Assembly (NCBI GenBank): GCA_003242085.1
Contig: QBML01000006.1
Span: 1-64,000, forward strand
Source: Pseudanabaena frigida
GTDB lineage: Bacteria; Cyanobacteriota; Cyanobacteriia; Pseudanabaenales; Pseudanabaenaceae
DNA: 64,000 nt
Direction: 5' to 3'
Part shown: in pieces, positions 55,068 through 64,000 of the stretch
How the letters are laid out: each line of letters starts with the position of its first letter
How positions within the stretch are numbered: position 1 is the first letter of the stretch
Made by a program: the position numbers and the translations under genes
Notes under the pieces: model-generated
Told to the model about the DNA's origin: nothing
What the model saw: only the letters and a program-made list of their open reading frames with translations
Databases searched by the model: none

Positions 55068-56945
55068 ATGGTCTTCTCGCTTTTGAGTGGTGTTGCCAAA
55101 ACATTAAATTTCGTCGCATCTAAGTTGAAAGACTTGGCTGATTGGATATCAAGGCGATCGCCTTCTAGCAAATATCCGCTACTGCCCCAGAACGATCCTG
55201 AAATAAAGCAGCGTCAATCGTTTCTAGATAATGCAAGGCAACTCTATCAATATAACTACACCTACATTGACTCGCTCCCACTGGTGGAAACAGTTCCCAC
55301 CAATGAGAGATTTTCTTTGTCTTGGGGATTGCTAGTTGGCAAGGCAGCAATCAAGGTTTTGCTGAATGAGCGGGCGAATCCATTGTTGTTGGAAGCGGGG
55401 AAACAAACCTCTAAGGCTAAGCAACAAGACTTCTCAAAACGTTTGCTGGAAGCTAGTGTAGCTCAGTCAGAATCTGCCCTATTGGAACTATTGGAAGATT
55501 TGCCAACGGTTTTAGAAACTCCACCCAGTGAATTAGAAGGGGTGAATATTGAAGAGTATAACAATTTGTTTTGGGTTATTCCTCTTCCCTCGATCAGTCA
55601 AAACTATACCAGTAATAAAGAATTCGCCAGATTGCGAGTTGCTGGGTTTAATCCCTTAGTGATTCAACGAATTACAGCCCTAGATGCAAGATTTCCTTTA
55701 ACTGAAGCGCAATTCCAGAAGGTTCTACCCAATGATTCTTTGGCTGTAGCAGGAGCCGAAGGTCGTTTGTATTTAGCCGATTATGCGGAACTAGAGGCGA
55801 TCGTTGGTGGCACATTTCCCACGGGAGAGCAGAAATATATCAATGCTCCTTTAGCGCTGTTTGCCATTCCTCAAGGGGAAAAGAGCCTGACTCCGATCGC
55901 CATTCAACTAGGACAAGACCCCAATACCCATCCCATCTTTTTGCACCAAGTCGGTGACGAACCAAACTGGTTAATTGCTAAAACTGTTGTTCAAATTGCC
56001 GATGCCAATCACCATCAACTGATTAGTCATTTGGGTAGAACTCATTTATTTGTCGAACCCTTTGTAATTGCTACTAATCGCCAACTTGCAAGCAATCATC
56101 CTTTGTATATCTTGCTGAAGCCACATTTTCAAGGGACTTTGGCAATTAATGACGCAGCACAGTCCAAACTGGTTAGCGCTGGTGGCGGTGTTGATAGTTT
56201 GCTAGCAGGTACGATTGAGAGTGCTCGCGCTGTTTCCGTACATGGGGTCAAAACCTATAAATTTGAAGATGCGCTGCTACCTAAAGCCCTGAAAAAACGT
56301 GGCGTTGACGATCCCAACTTATTGCCAGATTATCCCTATCGTGATGATGCTTTATTAGTTTGGGAAGCGATCGCTACTTGGGTGAAAAATTATCTATCAA
56401 TCTATTACTTCAATGATGAAGATGTGATTAGAGATACGGAACTGCAAGCATGGGCAAAGGAAATCATCGCTAATGATGGTGGTCGGGCGACTAGCTTCGG
56501 TGAAAATGGGCAGATTCGGACTTTATCCTATTTAGCTGATGCTTTGACTGCGGTGATCTTTACAGGTAGCGCTCAACATGCGGCGGTAAACTTCCCACAG
56601 GGTGATTTGATTGTTTATACGCCTGCGATTCCCTTGGCGGGTTATACGCCTGCACCAACTCAGACTACAGGTGCAACCGAAGCCGATTTCTTTTCACTCC
56701 TTCCGCCAATTGAGCAAGCTAAGGGACAATTGAAACTAACCTATATTCTCGGCTCAGTCTATTACACAACGCTGGGAGAATATGGTGATGGTTATTTCAC
56801 TGACGATCGCATTGAGAAGCCATTACGGGATTTTCAAGATAATTTGAAAGCGATCGAGTCAGAAATCAAGTCTCGCAACGAAAAACGAGTTGCAGATTAC
56901 AATTATTTGAAACCATCACGGATTCCTCAAAGTATCAATATCTAA
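55068..56945 (+). CDS. Lipoxygenase
   Basis: A 625-residue non-heme iron dioxygenase that peroxidises polyunsaturated fatty acids. Iron ligands can be seen: SHLGRTH (two His, about 321 and 326), AQHAAVNFPQ (His and Asn, about 503-507) and the C-terminal Ile625. HPLYILLKPHFQGTLAIND and LPDYPYRDDALLVWEAI are family-typical. It lacks the N-terminal PLAT domain of plant enzymes, as do most cyanobacterial ones. No signal peptide. It is followed 64 bp later by a cyclase-like gene and a TPM gene on the same strand. Confidence 0.95.
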   Translation: MVFSLLSGVAKTLNFVASKLKDLADWISRRSPSSKYPLLPQNDPEIKQRQSFLDNARQLYQYNYTYIDSLPLVETVPTNERFSLSWGLLVGKAAIKVLLNERANPLLLEAGKQTSKAKQQDFSKRLLEASVAQSESALLELLEDLPTVLETPPSELEGVNIEEYNNLFWVIPLPSISQNYTSNKEFARLRVAGFNPLVIQRITALDARFPLTEAQFQKVLPNDSLAVAGAEGRLYLADYAELEAIVGGTFPTGEQKYINAPLALFAIPQGEKSLTPIAIQLGQDPNTHPIFLHQVGDEPNWLIAKTVVQIADANHHQLISHLGRTHLFVEPFVIATNRQLASNHPLYILLKPHFQGTLAINDAAQSKLVSAGGGVDSLLAGTIESARAVSVHGVKTYKFEDALLPKALKKRGVDDPNLLPDYPYRDDALLVWEAIATWVKNYLSIYYFNDEDVIRDTELQAWAKEIIANDGGRATSFGENGQIRTLSYLADALTAVIFTGSAQHAAVNFPQGDLIVYTPAIPLAGYTPAPTQTTGATEADFFSLLPPIEQAKGQLKLTYILGSVYYTTLGEYGDGYFTDDRIEKPLRDFQDNLKAIESEIKSRNEKRVADYNYLKPSRIPQSINI

Positions 56946-56949
56946 AATT

Positions 56950-56982
56950 CTATTAGAGCCGAGCAAAGCTCGGCTCTAATAG
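56950..56982. repeat. Palindrome, 15-bp perfect arms, GC-AAA-GC apex
   Basis: Arms 56950-56964 and 56968-56982 around AAA, right after the lipoxygenase stop. It could be a terminator or a processing site between this gene and the next. Confidence 0.85.
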
Positions 56983-57009
56983 ATATGTACCTAAAACTGA
57001 CCAAGACTA

Positions 57010-58260
57010 ATGATAGAGAAGCTCAGCAAAAAACGTTACTCTACAAACCTGTTTGATGTCACTCAGGACATTATTGGTGCGTTACCGCTCAAATTGGTTG
57101 AGCAATGGCTGAGCAGCGACCAAACCTATGATGATGCGTTAAAACTCCTTGAGAGTCATAAAGTAAGAGGATATAGCGTATCTTCTGACTCAGTTGGGTT
57201 AACTAAGCTTTGTCAGCAAAAAGGATTGCTAGAAATTCTGGCAATCATCAATCAGCCGAAAAAGATTTTACATGGTTATGGGAAAGCGATTGGGGGTGAA
57301 AGCGTAGGGATTTGGGCGGCAGATAATACGCAGATGTTCTATCCAGATTCCATTGATGCGACAAAGCTTGTTTCGACATTGCTAACCATCCAAGATGCGA
57401 TCGCTCAAAGTTGCCAGATTAAGATCGGCATTGGTGCTCATTATGGCAGCTTCTATTCGATAAGTGGGGGTCTGTATGGAGCAGAGGCGGATGATATCGA
57501 GGATATTGCGGAGAATCATACAGGTGGCGGGGAGATCTTAATCAGTCAAGCAATATGCGATCGCTTACCCGCAAACCATAACTTTATCCTGAAGAAGCGC
57601 GATGATTTAGATACAGAGATTGGCAATATTTATCGAGTTTTGGATGGCGATCGCTTGTCAGGATTGCAGCCGCTTAATCAACGTTATCCAATTCCCTATT
57701 CTGAAGATTTTTATACTGATTTATTAGAATATGAAGATAGACTCACAGATCAGGATTTTGCTCACTATTTAACGGATAAATATATTCAGCACAAAGTCGT
57801 AGTGCTAATTGAGAGTAGAAGTGAAGAAGTAGAAACCCATGAAGTTTCCATGTTTAACCAGCTATCATTTTCAGCGCTAATGAAAGATGTTGGACTACGG
57901 TTATTAGATCCAAAAGATGCTGCGGAAATTAAGGTGGTTAGCTCCTTAGGCATTTATGTTTTTGATGAAGCTGATGCTGCGGTTAATTTTGCTCAAACCT
58001 TTCGTCAAGAGTTAGCAAAGCAAGATATTACCTGTCGAATTGGCATCGATCGAGGTGAAGTTCTCATTTTTAACCTGTCAGTTGGCACTAAAGATATTGC
58101 GGGAATGCCCGTAAATGTGGCTTCCAAAATGGCTCAAGATAAAGGCGAATTCGGAAAATTATATCTGAGTGCCACGATGCAAGATTTAGTTGATATAAGC
58201 GGATTTAACAAAATCAAGTACAACGTTTCTGGAGTGGAGATCACAACCTATGAAGGGTAG
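57010..58260 (+). CDS. Protein with two degenerate class III cyclase-like domains
   Basis: A 416-residue soluble protein. Two regions keep the later half of the class III nucleotidyl cyclase fold. First, about 95-210: GESVGIWA, IKIGIGAHYGSFYSISGGLY, GAEADDIEDIAEN, GGGEILISQAI. Second, about 265-405: ITCRIGIDRGEVLIFNLSVG, AGMPVNVASKMAQD. Neither has the pair of metal-binding Asp residues in the usual places, and the substrate Lys/Asp pair is missing, so cyclase activity is unlikely. It may sense a nucleotide or act as a regulatory pseudo-enzyme. Its end overlaps the TPM gene by 11 bp. Confidence 0.75.
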   Translation: MIEKLSKKRYSTNLFDVTQDIIGALPLKLVEQWLSSDQTYDDALKLLESHKVRGYSVSSDSVGLTKLCQQKGLLEILAIINQPKKILHGYGKAIGGESVGIWAADNTQMFYPDSIDATKLVSTLLTIQDAIAQSCQIKIGIGAHYGSFYSISGGLYGAEADDIEDIAENHTGGGEILISQAICDRLPANHNFILKKRDDLDTEIGNIYRVLDGDRLSGLQPLNQRYPIPYSEDFYTDLLEYEDRLTDQDFAHYLTDKYIQHKVVVLIESRSEEVETHEVSMFNQLSFSALMKDVGLRLLDPKDAAEIKVVSSLGIYVFDEADAAVNFAQTFRQELAKQDITCRIGIDRGEVLIFNLSVGTKDIAGMPVNVASKMAQDKGEFGKLYLSATMQDLVDISGFNKIKYNVSGVEITTYEG

Positions 58261-59944
58261 TTTAACTAAAATTATCTGTTTAATATTTTTGCTATGGGCA
58301 GTCCTATTACCCATAGATCCTCTATTCGCAATTCCTATTAGGGATATTCCCAATCCTAGAAGATTGAATGGAACTTGGGTTAGCGATGTTGCGAATATTT
58401 TAAGTGCAGAAACTGAATCGCGACTCAATCAAAGAATTTCGCAGTTAGCGGCTAACAACAGTTCAGAAATTGCGGTAGTGACAGTACCAGATACCTTGCC
58501 ATCAGCAACGGTTAAAGCCTATGCAACAGAATTATTTAATACTTGGGGCATTGGCAAGCGCGGTATTGATAATGGCGTATTATTTCTGATCTCAGCAAAC
58601 GAGCGAAGGATTGAAATAGAGACTGGTCGAGGGGTTTCACCATATATTAGCGATCGCCAAGTAGCACAAATTATCGAAGAGCAGATCAAGCCAGATTTTA
58701 AGCGTCAGAACTACGATCGCGGCATCATTAATGGTGTGGAGGAAATGGCGGGACGTTTAGAGAAAATTAATTTTTATCCTTTTCCATTTGTACCGATTTA
58801 TAGCAGTATTGGACTAGTGGGTGTAGCGATCGCTATTGGTGGACTGGTGTGGATTACCCTTAGAATTAAAGCATGGTGTCAAAAATTACCGACAGTAGAT
58901 AAATCTTTGCAGAATTCTGTAGTTTTCCAAGTGAAAATTCCCCAACTGGATAAAATTGCAGGTGGTGCGATGTGGACAACAGCGATTGGGCTATCTGCGA
59001 TCGCTATTAGCACTAATGCTTGGCTATTATCTCAGGAGATGTTAACCAGTCTGTTTGTCAATCCGATTAATCAATTTTTAGCGACATTATCGGTGAGTTT
59101 AATCATTGCATTAACTAGTATTCTCTTCTGGTTTAGCATCGAACAATATTGGCTAGCACAATTAACTCAAATTTTTCAAACTCCCATTCAACGCCATGAA
59201 TGGAATCAATTTAGAGCGGCAGTAATCGGAAAATTGGGGCTAGTTATCGTTATCCATTTCCCAGCTTTAGCAGTGGGATGGCTATTGCTAAGCACTTCAA
59301 TTTTGCTGACGATTCCCAGCCACCTTTTATTTGCGTTGACGAGTCTGATGCTGATGATTGGCTATCAAGCCATTCTGATGTACGTAGTTAACGATATGTC
59401 CCTTGATGACAAGCTAGCAAAGCAGCAATATTTTTGCCAAGCCTGCCGAACTTCCACGCATCGATTGGTTCCAGATCTAGCTAATCAATATTTGACCAAG
59501 CCAGAGTCAATGGCGGTTTCGCTTGGGAATGCAACCTATGAAATGTATTCTTGCGATCGCTGCTATCCCCAAACTCGCGATCGTAAGTATGTTTATTGCC
59601 AGCCAATCATTTTAAATGAAGATGCCGTTTGCCCGAAATGTAACTACCCAACTTTGATTGATGCAGAACTGAAACAATCTCGCAAACCCAAGAAATTTCC
59701 TAAAAAAGCTTCAAAAGATGCGATTAGCATACGCCAATGCCAAAACTGTTTTCATGAAGAACCTGTCTATCCATTTATCCCTACACCTGTAAGTTATTCC
59801 AGCGGTACAGACTATTACAGTTCTAGCGATTATAGTTCCAGTAGCTCTAGCTATGATTCCTATGATTATGGTAGTAGTTCTTCTTCTAGTAGTGATTTTG
59901 GAGGCGGTAGTAGCGATGGTGGCGGTGCAGGTAGCGATTGGTAA
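58250..59944 (+). CDS. TPM-domain membrane protein with Ser/Gly-rich tail
   Basis: A 564-residue protein. Signal peptide (about 1-28), then a TPM domain (about 38-175: WVSDVANILSAETESRLNQR, GIDNGVLFLISANERRIEIE, GRGVSPYISD). At least four membrane helices follow (about 180-385), then Cys pairs CQAC...CDRC and CPKC...CQNC that could bind zinc, and a Ser/Gly tail ending SSSDFGGGSSDGGGAGSDW, typical of YgcG-like proteins. TPM domains are linked to photosystem II repair (TLP18.3) and membrane protein quality control. The start overlaps the previous gene by 11 bp, so translation is coupled. Confidence 0.87.
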   Translation: MKGSLTKIICLIFLLWAVLLPIDPLFAIPIRDIPNPRRLNGTWVSDVANILSAETESRLNQRISQLAANNSSEIAVVTVPDTLPSATVKAYATELFNTWGIGKRGIDNGVLFLISANERRIEIETGRGVSPYISDRQVAQIIEEQIKPDFKRQNYDRGIINGVEEMAGRLEKINFYPFPFVPIYSSIGLVGVAIAIGGLVWITLRIKAWCQKLPTVDKSLQNSVVFQVKIPQLDKIAGGAMWTTAIGLSAIAISTNAWLLSQEMLTSLFVNPINQFLATLSVSLIIALTSILFWFSIEQYWLAQLTQIFQTPIQRHEWNQFRAAVIGKLGLVIVIHFPALAVGWLLLSTSILLTIPSHLLFALTSLMLMIGYQAILMYVVNDMSLDDKLAKQQYFCQACRTSTHRLVPDLANQYLTKPESMAVSLGNATYEMYSCDRCYPQTRDRKYVYCQPIILNEDAVCPKCNYPTLIDAELKQSRKPKKFPKKASKDAISIRQCQNCFHEEPVYPFIPTPVSYSSGTDYYSSSDYSSSSSSYDSYDYGSSSSSSSDFGGGSSDGGGAGSDW

Positions 59945-60015
59945 GGAATCAATGAGACGATCGATTATAATTAGCTACGCCTAGAGTTTCCTCCTCTGCA
60001 ATACATACCAAGCTT

Positions 60016-61161
60016 ATGCCAAGTCAATTGATTGTCGAAGGATGGCGGTTTTTACCTCACTCCTATTCCATTATCAACCAATTTCAATGTCTCGAAATCC
60101 TAAAGAGGCAGGAGATTCAACTTTTTCATTTAGATTCTCCACACTATAAAGATGATTGGGTTAACTATAACAATTTATTCAACCCAGCAGATAGTAGGGC
60201 ATTAGCAGAAATTAAGTCACCAGATCCCAATCAGATTGCTGATGTTACTTTACGAATAGAATTTCCTTTTCGTCTGGATTTATCTAATTCAAAACGTACA
60301 TATGTTTTCATGACCTCTGAGAAAGGATATGTTCCAAACTATAATTTGCAGTTGCAATGTTCTCTTGCAGAAGCGCATAGCAATTCTGAAGTTGTGTTGA
60401 TCACTCCCTCGAATTGGGCTAAGAGTGGACTCGTACGTAGTGGTGCGGATCCAAATAGAACTGTTATCATTCCACATGGAATCGATCCAACTATTTACAA
60501 ACCACTATCAGAAGAAGAAAGGATATTACTACGCAAACAACTCGGAATAGATGGCTTTATCTTTTTGAGTGTTGGCGCGATGAATGGTGCTAAACGTGCA
60601 GATTTAGTCCTAAAATCTTTTGCTAGAGTGTTAGAAAAATATCCAGATGCTAGATTAATACTCAAAGGTCTAGATAATATTCATAAAAGTAGAGATTGGC
60701 TAAATATGGCGAGGGGATTTCTGACAGATGCAGAAGCTTCGCGAGCTTTTAGCCGCTTGACCTATGTTGGAGATTCATTGCCTTTTCATGAAGTGGCTAA
60801 GTTATATCAAATAGCAGATGCTTATATAGCACCTTATTCAGCAGAAGGATTTTGCTTACCTGTATTGGAAGCCGCTGCTTGTGGTCTTCCTGTGATTTGT
60901 ACTAGAGGCGGTGCAACCGACGATTTTACTAACTCAGACTTTGCTTTACATATTGATAGTCAGATAATAGAAATTGCTGGTGACGATCCTGCAATTTGTC
61001 TAGAGCCGAATTTAGAAAGCTTGGTTTCTCTGATGCATTTAGTTATAGAACGAGATAGTTTTAGAAACTCTGCAAAAATCAATGGAGCTTCTTTTGTGCA
61101 TCAAAATTTTACTTGGAAACATGTAGTCGATCAGCTATTAAACGTTCTTGAATTGGTTTAA
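60016..61161 (+). CDS. Glycosyltransferase family 4-like
   Basis: A 381-residue GT-B fold enzyme. The C-terminal donor domain carries IIPHGIDPTIYKP, LSVGAMNGAKRADLVLKSFA, and the nucleotide-sugar motif SAEGFCLPVLEAAACGLPVI with both Glu residues. The acceptor is unknown; probably a polysaccharide or lipid. No membrane segment. It ends in a perfect 19-bp palindrome shared with the convergent lnt gene. Confidence 0.9.
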   Translation: MPSQLIVEGWRFLPHSYSIINQFQCLEILKRQEIQLFHLDSPHYKDDWVNYNNLFNPADSRALAEIKSPDPNQIADVTLRIEFPFRLDLSNSKRTYVFMTSEKGYVPNYNLQLQCSLAEAHSNSEVVLITPSNWAKSGLVRSGADPNRTVIIPHGIDPTIYKPLSEEERILLRKQLGIDGFIFLSVGAMNGAKRADLVLKSFARVLEKYPDARLILKGLDNIHKSRDWLNMARGFLTDAEASRAFSRLTYVGDSLPFHEVAKLYQIADAYIAPYSAEGFCLPVLEAAACGLPVICTRGGATDDFTNSDFALHIDSQIIEIAGDDPAICLEPNLESLVSLMHLVIERDSFRNSAKINGASFVHQNFTWKHVVDQLLNVLELV

Positions 61162-61163
61162 GT

Positions 61164-61216
61164 AAAACCGATAAAAGAATTGCGGCGCTACGCACCACAA
61201 TTCTTTTATCGGTTTT
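61164..61216. terminator. Palindrome between glycosyltransferase and lnt
   Basis: 19-bp perfect arms 61164-61182 and 61198-61216 (AAAACCGATAAAAGAATTG), inner tip CGGCGCTACGCACCA. It covers the lnt stop codon and probably serves both genes. The outer end AAAACC and the right flank GTTTGACTATAGC resemble the dispersed family. Confidence 0.8.
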
Positions 61217-62813
61217 GTTTGACTATAGCTATAGTGTAAATGGCAATGCTCACAACACAGAGCAAAGGTGTCAACCAATCTCCCCATAGTACATAGAGAG
61301 TTTTGGTAGTTCGTAAATAAACTGTCTCTGCATGGGTTTCATAGGTATTCACATCTGATAGCCAAACCGTCCGCCCATTGGGATCGACAAAGCCAGAGTA
61401 GCCTGTATTAGTTGCTCTCACTGCCCAGCGATCGCTTTCGATCGCTCTAGCCACATCTTGGGCATGGTGTTGAGCTGACATATAGGAGGCGAAATGAGCA
61501 TTATTAGAAGCAGATAGAATTAACTGACCACCTGCGGCGGTTTGAAAGCGAAAATTTGCTGGGTAAGCGGATTCATAACAAATACCAACGATAAAACGAC
61601 CCCAAGGAGTATCAACAAGTTGTTCGCTCGATCCTGCTTCTACCTCACCTCTAAGTGGTGATAAGCGTTTAATCAGACTTCCTAATATTGCTTTGAATGG
61701 AATATATTCACCTACAGGTACAAGCCGCACTTTGTCGTATTGACCAAGAATTTTACTCGAACCATCGATCAGAAACAGGCTGTTTGTATAGTTATTAGGG
61801 TCTTCAGTATTCGGATTACGAGTTTTGCCAAAACCACCTAGCCATACTGGAACGCGATATTTCTCAACCATGCGATCGAAGGGTTCGCGCCGAGGATCGT
61901 AATCGGGATAGAGAAAAGAAATCGCAGTTTCAGGCGTAACGATCATTTCTGTTCCTGACTGAGCTAGTTTTTCATAGCCTTTAGTGTAGTTATCAACCGC
62001 AATTTCCCACCCTCTTGGTTTTACGGTTAGTGCATTGGGAAAGTTGCCTTGAATAATACCTGCTTTAATTGCTTTTCCGTTGGTGCTCATCATGCGATCG
62101 CTTTGCATTTCCCATGCGCCATAACCAGCCATTACGATCAGCAGAAAAAATGCCGCGATCGCGTAGCGCCATTGTCTTGTAAATATCAGTACAGGTGCTG
62201 TTATTCCTTGCTTATGTTGATTCCATAGTGGAATGCGATCGCGCCAAGTTCTCTGCAATAGAGTTTCGGCTAATAATCCATTGACTGCAACGATTGCCGC
62301 AGTCATAGTTTGCTGACCAGAGAGACGACTGATTTGGAGCAATAATAAATCATGGGGACTCTGGGTATAGCCCAGCGCTGTCCAGTAGAGTGGTCCCCAA
62401 CTCCAGACAATTTCTAGACCACTAAACATTGCACAGGCAATAATTACCCGACTAGTCACATTTAGTCGTTGAGTTAGTAAAGACATGCCACCCGCCCATA
62501 AGCCTGATAATACTGCCCCCCATCCAGTAATCAGTAACCAAACAAGTGTGGCAATCAGAAAGCTATTCCACCAAGGCACACCCATCCATGTCATCGGATG
62601 CACACTTGTAATCCAAAACAGCGCCATGCCGTGATAGCAAAATCCCCACATCGCCCCCATTGCGATCGCCTCTTTAACTTTTAGCTTCTGAGCAAGCATC
62701 CAGAGCGGAATTAAGGCGATCCACGCTAGCCACCATTGACTAAAAGGATCTGGGGTTAGTCCCATCAGCACACCGCCAAGAGCTGCAAATAGGAGATTTC
62801 GGAAATTTCGCAT
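61206..62813 (-). CDS. lnt: Apolipoprotein N-acyltransferase
   Basis: About 535 residues. Seven or so N-terminal membrane helices precede a nitrilase-fold domain from about 240. The catalytic triad is visible: Glu in VTPETAISF (about 294), Lys in QYDKVRLVPVGEYIPF, and Cys in VGICYESAYP (about 410). It adds the third acyl chain to lipoproteins at the outer face of the inner membrane. ATG 62813 is preferred over TTG 62825, four codons upstream. Confidence 0.94.
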   Translation of the reverse strand: MRNFRNLLFAALGGVLMGLTPDPFSQWWLAWIALIPLWMLAQKLKVKEAIAMGAMWGFCYHGMALFWITSVHPMTWMGVPWWNSFLIATLVWLLITGWGAVLSGLWAGGMSLLTQRLNVTSRVIIACAMFSGLEIVWSWGPLYWTALGYTQSPHDLLLLQISRLSGQQTMTAAIVAVNGLLAETLLQRTWRDRIPLWNQHKQGITAPVLIFTRQWRYAIAAFFLLIVMAGYGAWEMQSDRMMSTNGKAIKAGIIQGNFPNALTVKPRGWEIAVDNYTKGYEKLAQSGTEMIVTPETAISFLYPDYDPRREPFDRMVEKYRVPVWLGGFGKTRNPNTEDPNNYTNSLFLIDGSSKILGQYDKVRLVPVGEYIPFKAILGSLIKRLSPLRGEVEAGSSEQLVDTPWGRFIVGICYESAYPANFRFQTAAGGQLILSASNNAHFASYMSAQHHAQDVARAIESDRWAVRATNTGYSGFVDPNGRTVWLSDVNTYETHAETVYLRTTKTLYVLWGDWLTPLLCVVSIAIYTIAIVKQNR

Positions 62814-62938
62814 AGCAAGCGCCAAAAGATTTTTGTATTGTTTTGTATTAAGATTCTACGATTTTCTGATTTGCTACAATGCAACTTCATTTGTTAAACT
62901 GATTCGAATTATCGTAACTACCATCAGTAATAATTTCT

Positions 62939-64000
62939 ATGACTGATATCAAATCCGAACTATTTGATAAAATTCGCCAGCAATTTGACAGCGCCCCATA
63001 TCCTAGAGTTCCACTCGATAAATCTCCTAAAGACAATCCTAATGAATTATATATTCATAACTTAGTAACTTCTTTCTATTTAAGGGATCAAAAAATTGTC
63101 GATACCAATGGGAAATTAATTCTAGACGCTGGATGTGGATCTGGATATAAGTCATTAGTTTTAGCTGAGGCAAATCCAGGGGCAAAAATAGTTGGGATAG
63201 ATATATCTGCTGAGTCAGTTAAGCTAGCAGAACAGCGCTTAAAATATCACAATTTTGATAATGTAGAATTTCATGTCTTATCAGTAGAAGATTTATCCAA
63301 ATTGAACTATCAATTTGATTATATAAATTGCGATGAGTTACTATATCTCTTTCCCGATCCTGCTGATGCTTTAAAATCAATGCGATCGGCATTGAAACCT
63401 GATGGAATCATTCGTAGTAACTTGCATAGTTCGCTCCAGAGATCTAGTATTTATCGCGCTCAACAAATGTTCACAATGATGGGTTTAATGGAAGATAATC
63501 CAGAAGAACTAGAGATAGAAGTTGTTGTTGAGACAATGCAAGCCTTGAAAGATGATGTCATGCTTAAAATTCAAACTTGGGACTCCAACTATACAAGCAA
63601 AGATAACAAGTCAGAAATCTTAATGAACCACTTGTTTCAGGGAGATAAGGGTTACACTATTCCTGAAATGTTTGCCGCCTTGAGACTGGCTAATTTAGAT
63701 TTTATCAGCATGGTAAACTGGCGCGAATGGGACTTTAGAGATCTATTCAAAGAACCAAATAATTTACCAGTTTTTTTGGCGATGGGCTTACCAGACATAT
63801 CGATAGAAGAACGCTTACGGATATACGAACTACTACAACCAGTTCATAGATTATTAGACTTTTGGTGTGGACATTCTCAACGACCTCAGAGCTTTTTGCC
63901 ATTTACTGAGTGGAGTAGTCTAGATTGGCAAAATGCAATAGTTCACCTTCATCCTCAATTAAAGACTGCTAAGCTTAGAGAAGACCTAATATCATGCATT
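62939..64000 (+). CDS. Class I SAM-dependent methyltransferase (3' truncated by window)
   Basis: An open frame of 354 codons from ATG 62939 runs off the window end. The SAM-binding site is ILDAGCGSGYKSLVLAEANP at about 60-79, then IVGIDISAESVKLAEQRL and CDELLYLFPDPADAL. The second half (after about 180) is not part of the core fold and may bind the substrate. The family includes protein and small-molecule methyltransferases with an extended C-terminal domain; the target is unknown. Divergent from lnt, 126 bp away. Confidence 0.85.
   Translation, partial: MTDIKSELFDKIRQQFDSAPYPRVPLDKSPKDNPNELYIHNLVTSFYLRDQKIVDTNGKLILDAGCGSGYKSLVLAEANPGAKIVGIDISAESVKLAEQRLKYHNFDNVEFHVLSVEDLSKLNYQFDYINCDELLYLFPDPADALKSMRSALKPDGIIRSNLHSSLQRSSIYRAQQMFTMMGLMEDNPEELEIEVVVETMQALKDDVMLKIQTWDSNYTSKDNKSEILMNHLFQGDKGYTIPEMFAALRLANLDFISMVNWREWDFRDLFKEPNNLPVFLAMGLPDISIEERLRIYELLQPVHRLLDFWCGHSQRPQSFLPFTEWSSLDWQNAIVHLHPQLKTAKLREDLISCI

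Noticed and set aside
57010-59944. Pycsar-like anti-phage system (cyclase plus membrane effector)
   Set aside because: The cyclase-like domains lack catalytic Asp residues, and the TPM protein is not a known Pycsar effector. The pair is reported as a different kind of finding.

Overview
The window is cyanobacterial chromosome. It carries photosystem II genes (psbD, psbC), several genes otherwise known from plastid genomes (ycf23, ycf54, ycf65/PSRP-3), the cyanobacterial DUF3038-DUF4335 pair, and very many GCGATCGC (HIP1) octamers. The HIP1 density, AT-leaning sequence and abundant intergenic palindromes suggest a Pseudanabaena-like organism. That genus call is inference.

Layout. 1-4.4 kb: a large caspase / P-loop NTPase / tandem-repeat protein, divergent from a small Trypco1-type protein; this looks like a conflict (defence or cell-death) locus. 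4.6-10.5 kb: a GAF-LuxR regulator, DUF4335/DUF3038, rpsD, a DprA/SLOG-like protein, a plant-type leuD, an FdC2-like ferredoxin and an anchored nuclease. 10.7-15.4 kb: a secreted pentapeptide protein, a 2OG-Fe(II) oxygenase, miaA, and a divergent AraC regulator / aldo-keto reductase pair. 15.4-23.4 kb: the type IV pilus genes pilC, pilT and pilB, an SGNH-like protein and a minor pilin. 23.9-26.7 kb: a GAF-GGDEF protein, a broken Uma2 gene and a membrane adenylate cyclase. 26.9-36.2 kb: gap (Gap1 type), ycf23, a PIN/AbrB toxin-antitoxin pair, nagA, a TetR regulator divergent from a Coq4-like protein, and accD. 36.4-42.5 kb: dnaK, grpE, and a pentapeptide kinase overlapping a PP2C-like phosphatase. 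42.5-46.9 kb: ycf54, a HAD hydrolase, PSRP-3, psbC and psbD. 47.3-54.9 kb: a pilin-like / pentapeptide / di-iron hydroxylase / rhodanese run, tRNA-Pro, a DUF815 ATPase, a glycine-repeat secreted protein and a NarL-type regulator. 55-60 kb: a lipoxygenase, a degenerate double cyclase-domain protein and a TPM-domain membrane protein. 60-64 kb: a glycosyltransferase, lnt and a truncated methyltransferase.

Two things stand out. The first is the caspase-NTPase-repeat / Trypco1 pair, with a 7-unit tandem repeat of about 111 bp that could vary in copy number. The second is a dispersed family of long perfect palindromes. At least 14 have arms of about 15-27 bp whose sequences differ, yet all close on the same apex, GC-N3-GC (often GCGAAGC or GCGTAGC). 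Many also share outer ends of the type AAACCC...GGGTTT, and some sit inside larger elements with terminal inverted repeats. Two such composite elements (near 20.3 kb and 39.4 kb) keep the same twin-hairpin architecture with compensating changes in the stems.

A third point is that psbD and psbC, which overlap in many cyanobacteria and plastids, are separated here by 217 bp containing a 100-bp element with 16-bp inverted ends.
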